Shown here piece after piece: positions 6,158 through 6,766 of a stretch of 6,766 bases of DNA (its first letter is position 1; each line of letters opens with the position of its first letter). The notes beneath the pieces were generated by a model that was not told where the DNA came from, made no database searches, and saw only the letters and a program-made list of their open reading frames with translations. The translations under genes were made by a program, and so were the position numbers. Where the stretch lies: assembly GCA_017446125.1 (NCBI GenBank), contig JAFSRL010000159.1, positions 1-6,766 of the forward strand, in the 5' to 3' direction. The DNA comes from Lachnospiraceae bacterium (GTDB taxonomy: Bacteria; Bacillota; Clostridia; Lachnospirales; Lachnospiraceae).

Positions 6158-6212
6158 TTTTTCGAAATGAGTCACTGATTTTGGGACAAAAAGTAGTGAC
6201 TCATTCGAAAAA
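6158..6212. repeat. REP-like hairpin B with the same TGASTCA core
   Basis: The arms 6158-6176 (TTTTTCGAAATGAGTCACT) and 6195-6212 pair over 18 base pairs with a single bulged A, enclosing an 18-base loop. The arm core TGAGTCA/TGACTCA is shared with hairpin A. CAGTGACTCATT (6121-6132) of hairpin A is also a perfect inverted copy of 6166-6177 in hairpin B, so alternative pairings are possible. The right arm contains the stop codon of the gene to its right. Neither strand has a T-run on the 3' side of the stem, so it is not a canonical terminator. Confidence 0.7.
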
Positions 6213-6766
6213 TGCGGTTTCAATCTCTTTCAATGGCAAAACACCAGTATTCATTATTTTCTGCATATCCAGGGATCGGATGAGCTCCCTTGCTCTGGCT
6301 CCCTCATGATAGGCATTGCCACAGGATCGAAAAAGGTGTTTCATTTTAGCCTTACCACGTCGTCCCTCCAGCGACACAGGCACATCGATTCTAAGATAAG
6401 CGCAGACTCCCTCAATATCCTGTAGCATGATATCTTCAATGTCGGCACTTGCTGCAACATCAACAATCATGACACCTTTTCTGATTCTTTTCCTCAGTAG
6501 AGCCCAGTCGCCCTCCCTGAATTTCGTAATGTCAGCCCTGTAATCGTCCCGATCATAACACAAGAAAACACTCCAGTTGATAGCTTTTCCATATCGTCTG
6601 ATGCACTGTTCGTTTACCCATGGTGCAGCTTTCGGCACCTGGCTGATGGCGTTCATTACGCGTAGTTTGATTAGTGCGGAACCGGCTTTATGCTCTAATA
6701 TGTATGTGATATCCGGCGTGGACTCATCCACAACCCTTTTCAGGGTAGCGCCATTCTTTTCTGCTA
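6201..6766 (-). CDS. Protein of unknown function, C-terminal part (5' end outside window)
   Basis: I do not recognise this protein. The frame is open to the right edge, giving 187 visible residues that begin AEKNGATLKRVVDESTPDIT. The GTG at 6731 is a poor start, with the purine run only two bases away, so the gene probably begins outside the window. The part seen is soluble, with no membrane segment. Its hydrophobic strand WSVFLCYDRDDYRAD is followed about 30 residues later by VMIVDVAASADIEDIML. Hydrophobic strands ending in clustered Asp residues recall metal-dependent folds such as Toprim, but this is only a weak resemblance. The C-terminus is basic (EGRRGKAKMKHLFRSCGNAY, then HEGARARELIRSLD), suggesting nucleic-acid or nucleotide contact. 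It ends FFE, and these last codons and the stop lie within repeat hairpin B. It is separated from the galK unit by the two hairpins and is probably not part of that operon. Confidence 0.7.
   Translation of the reverse strand, partial: AEKNGATLKRVVDESTPDITYILEHKAGSALIKLRVMNAISQVPKAAPWVNEQCIRRYGKAINWSVFLCYDRDDYRADITKFREGDWALLRKRIRKGVMIVDVAASADIEDIMLQDIEGVCAYLRIDVPVSLEGRRGKAKMKHLFRSCGNAYHEGARARELIRSLDMQKIMNTGVLPLKEIETAFFE

Noticed and set aside
6102..6203. TGASTCA copies as a CRISPR array
   Set aside because: The repeated unit is only 7-13 bases, orientation alternates, and there are no regular spacers of 25-40 bases between identical direct repeats.
6731..6731. GTG at 6731 as the true start of the right-edge gene
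   Set aside because: The frame stays open to the edge and the purine run is only two bases before the GTG, too close for a working Shine-Dalgarno.

Overview
The window looks like chromosomal DNA from a Gram-positive Firmicute, most likely a Clostridia member close to Lachnospiraceae. This is inferred from the purine-riched Shine-Dalgarno sequences (GGGAGGA, AAGGAGG, AGGAG), moderate GC content, the protein families present, and a secreted protein whose C-terminal domain I associate with that group. No rRNA, tRNA, CRISPR array or transposase gene was seen.

Layout. Positions 1-3037 (+) hold the last three genes of a nucleoside-type ABC importer of the BmpA/NupNOPQ family: the 3' part of a double-domain ATPase, then two permeases. 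All three overlap at ATGA junctions. The lipoprotein and the start of the ATPase lie upstream of the window. A perfect 16-bp hairpin (3067-3103) follows. Positions 3258-4463 (+) encode a secreted protein of about 401 residues with a signal peptide, a repetitive beta-solenoid-like region, a small cysteine cluster and a conserved C-terminal domain. In front of it is an exact match to the WalR/YycF consensus (TGTWAH-N5-TGTWAH), next to an extended -10 element. Its 3' end overlaps, tail to tail, a galactokinase gene on the other strand (4434-5630, -).

galK is preceded by, and overlaps at TGATG, a broken MsmK/UgpC-type sugar-importer ATPase (5630-6022, -). The remnant keeps the N-terminal Walker A part and the C-terminal TOBE tail but has lost about 240 residues in frame between them, including the Q-loop, signature motif, Walker B and switch regions. 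A good promoter with a LacI-type operator precedes this pair. Positions 6092-6212 contain two REP-like hairpins built on four copies of TGASTCA in alternating orientation. The second one supplies the stop codon of a gene of unknown function that runs off the right edge (6201-6766, -).

How the genes fit together: the left block imports nucleosides and the right block phosphorylates galactose under probable LacI-family control. The secreted protein sits between them with its own, probably cell-envelope-stress-linked, promoter. The points most worth a second look are the internally deleted ATPase still coupled to galK, the TGASTCA hairpin pair, the WalR box, and the patchy base composition of the secreted protein.
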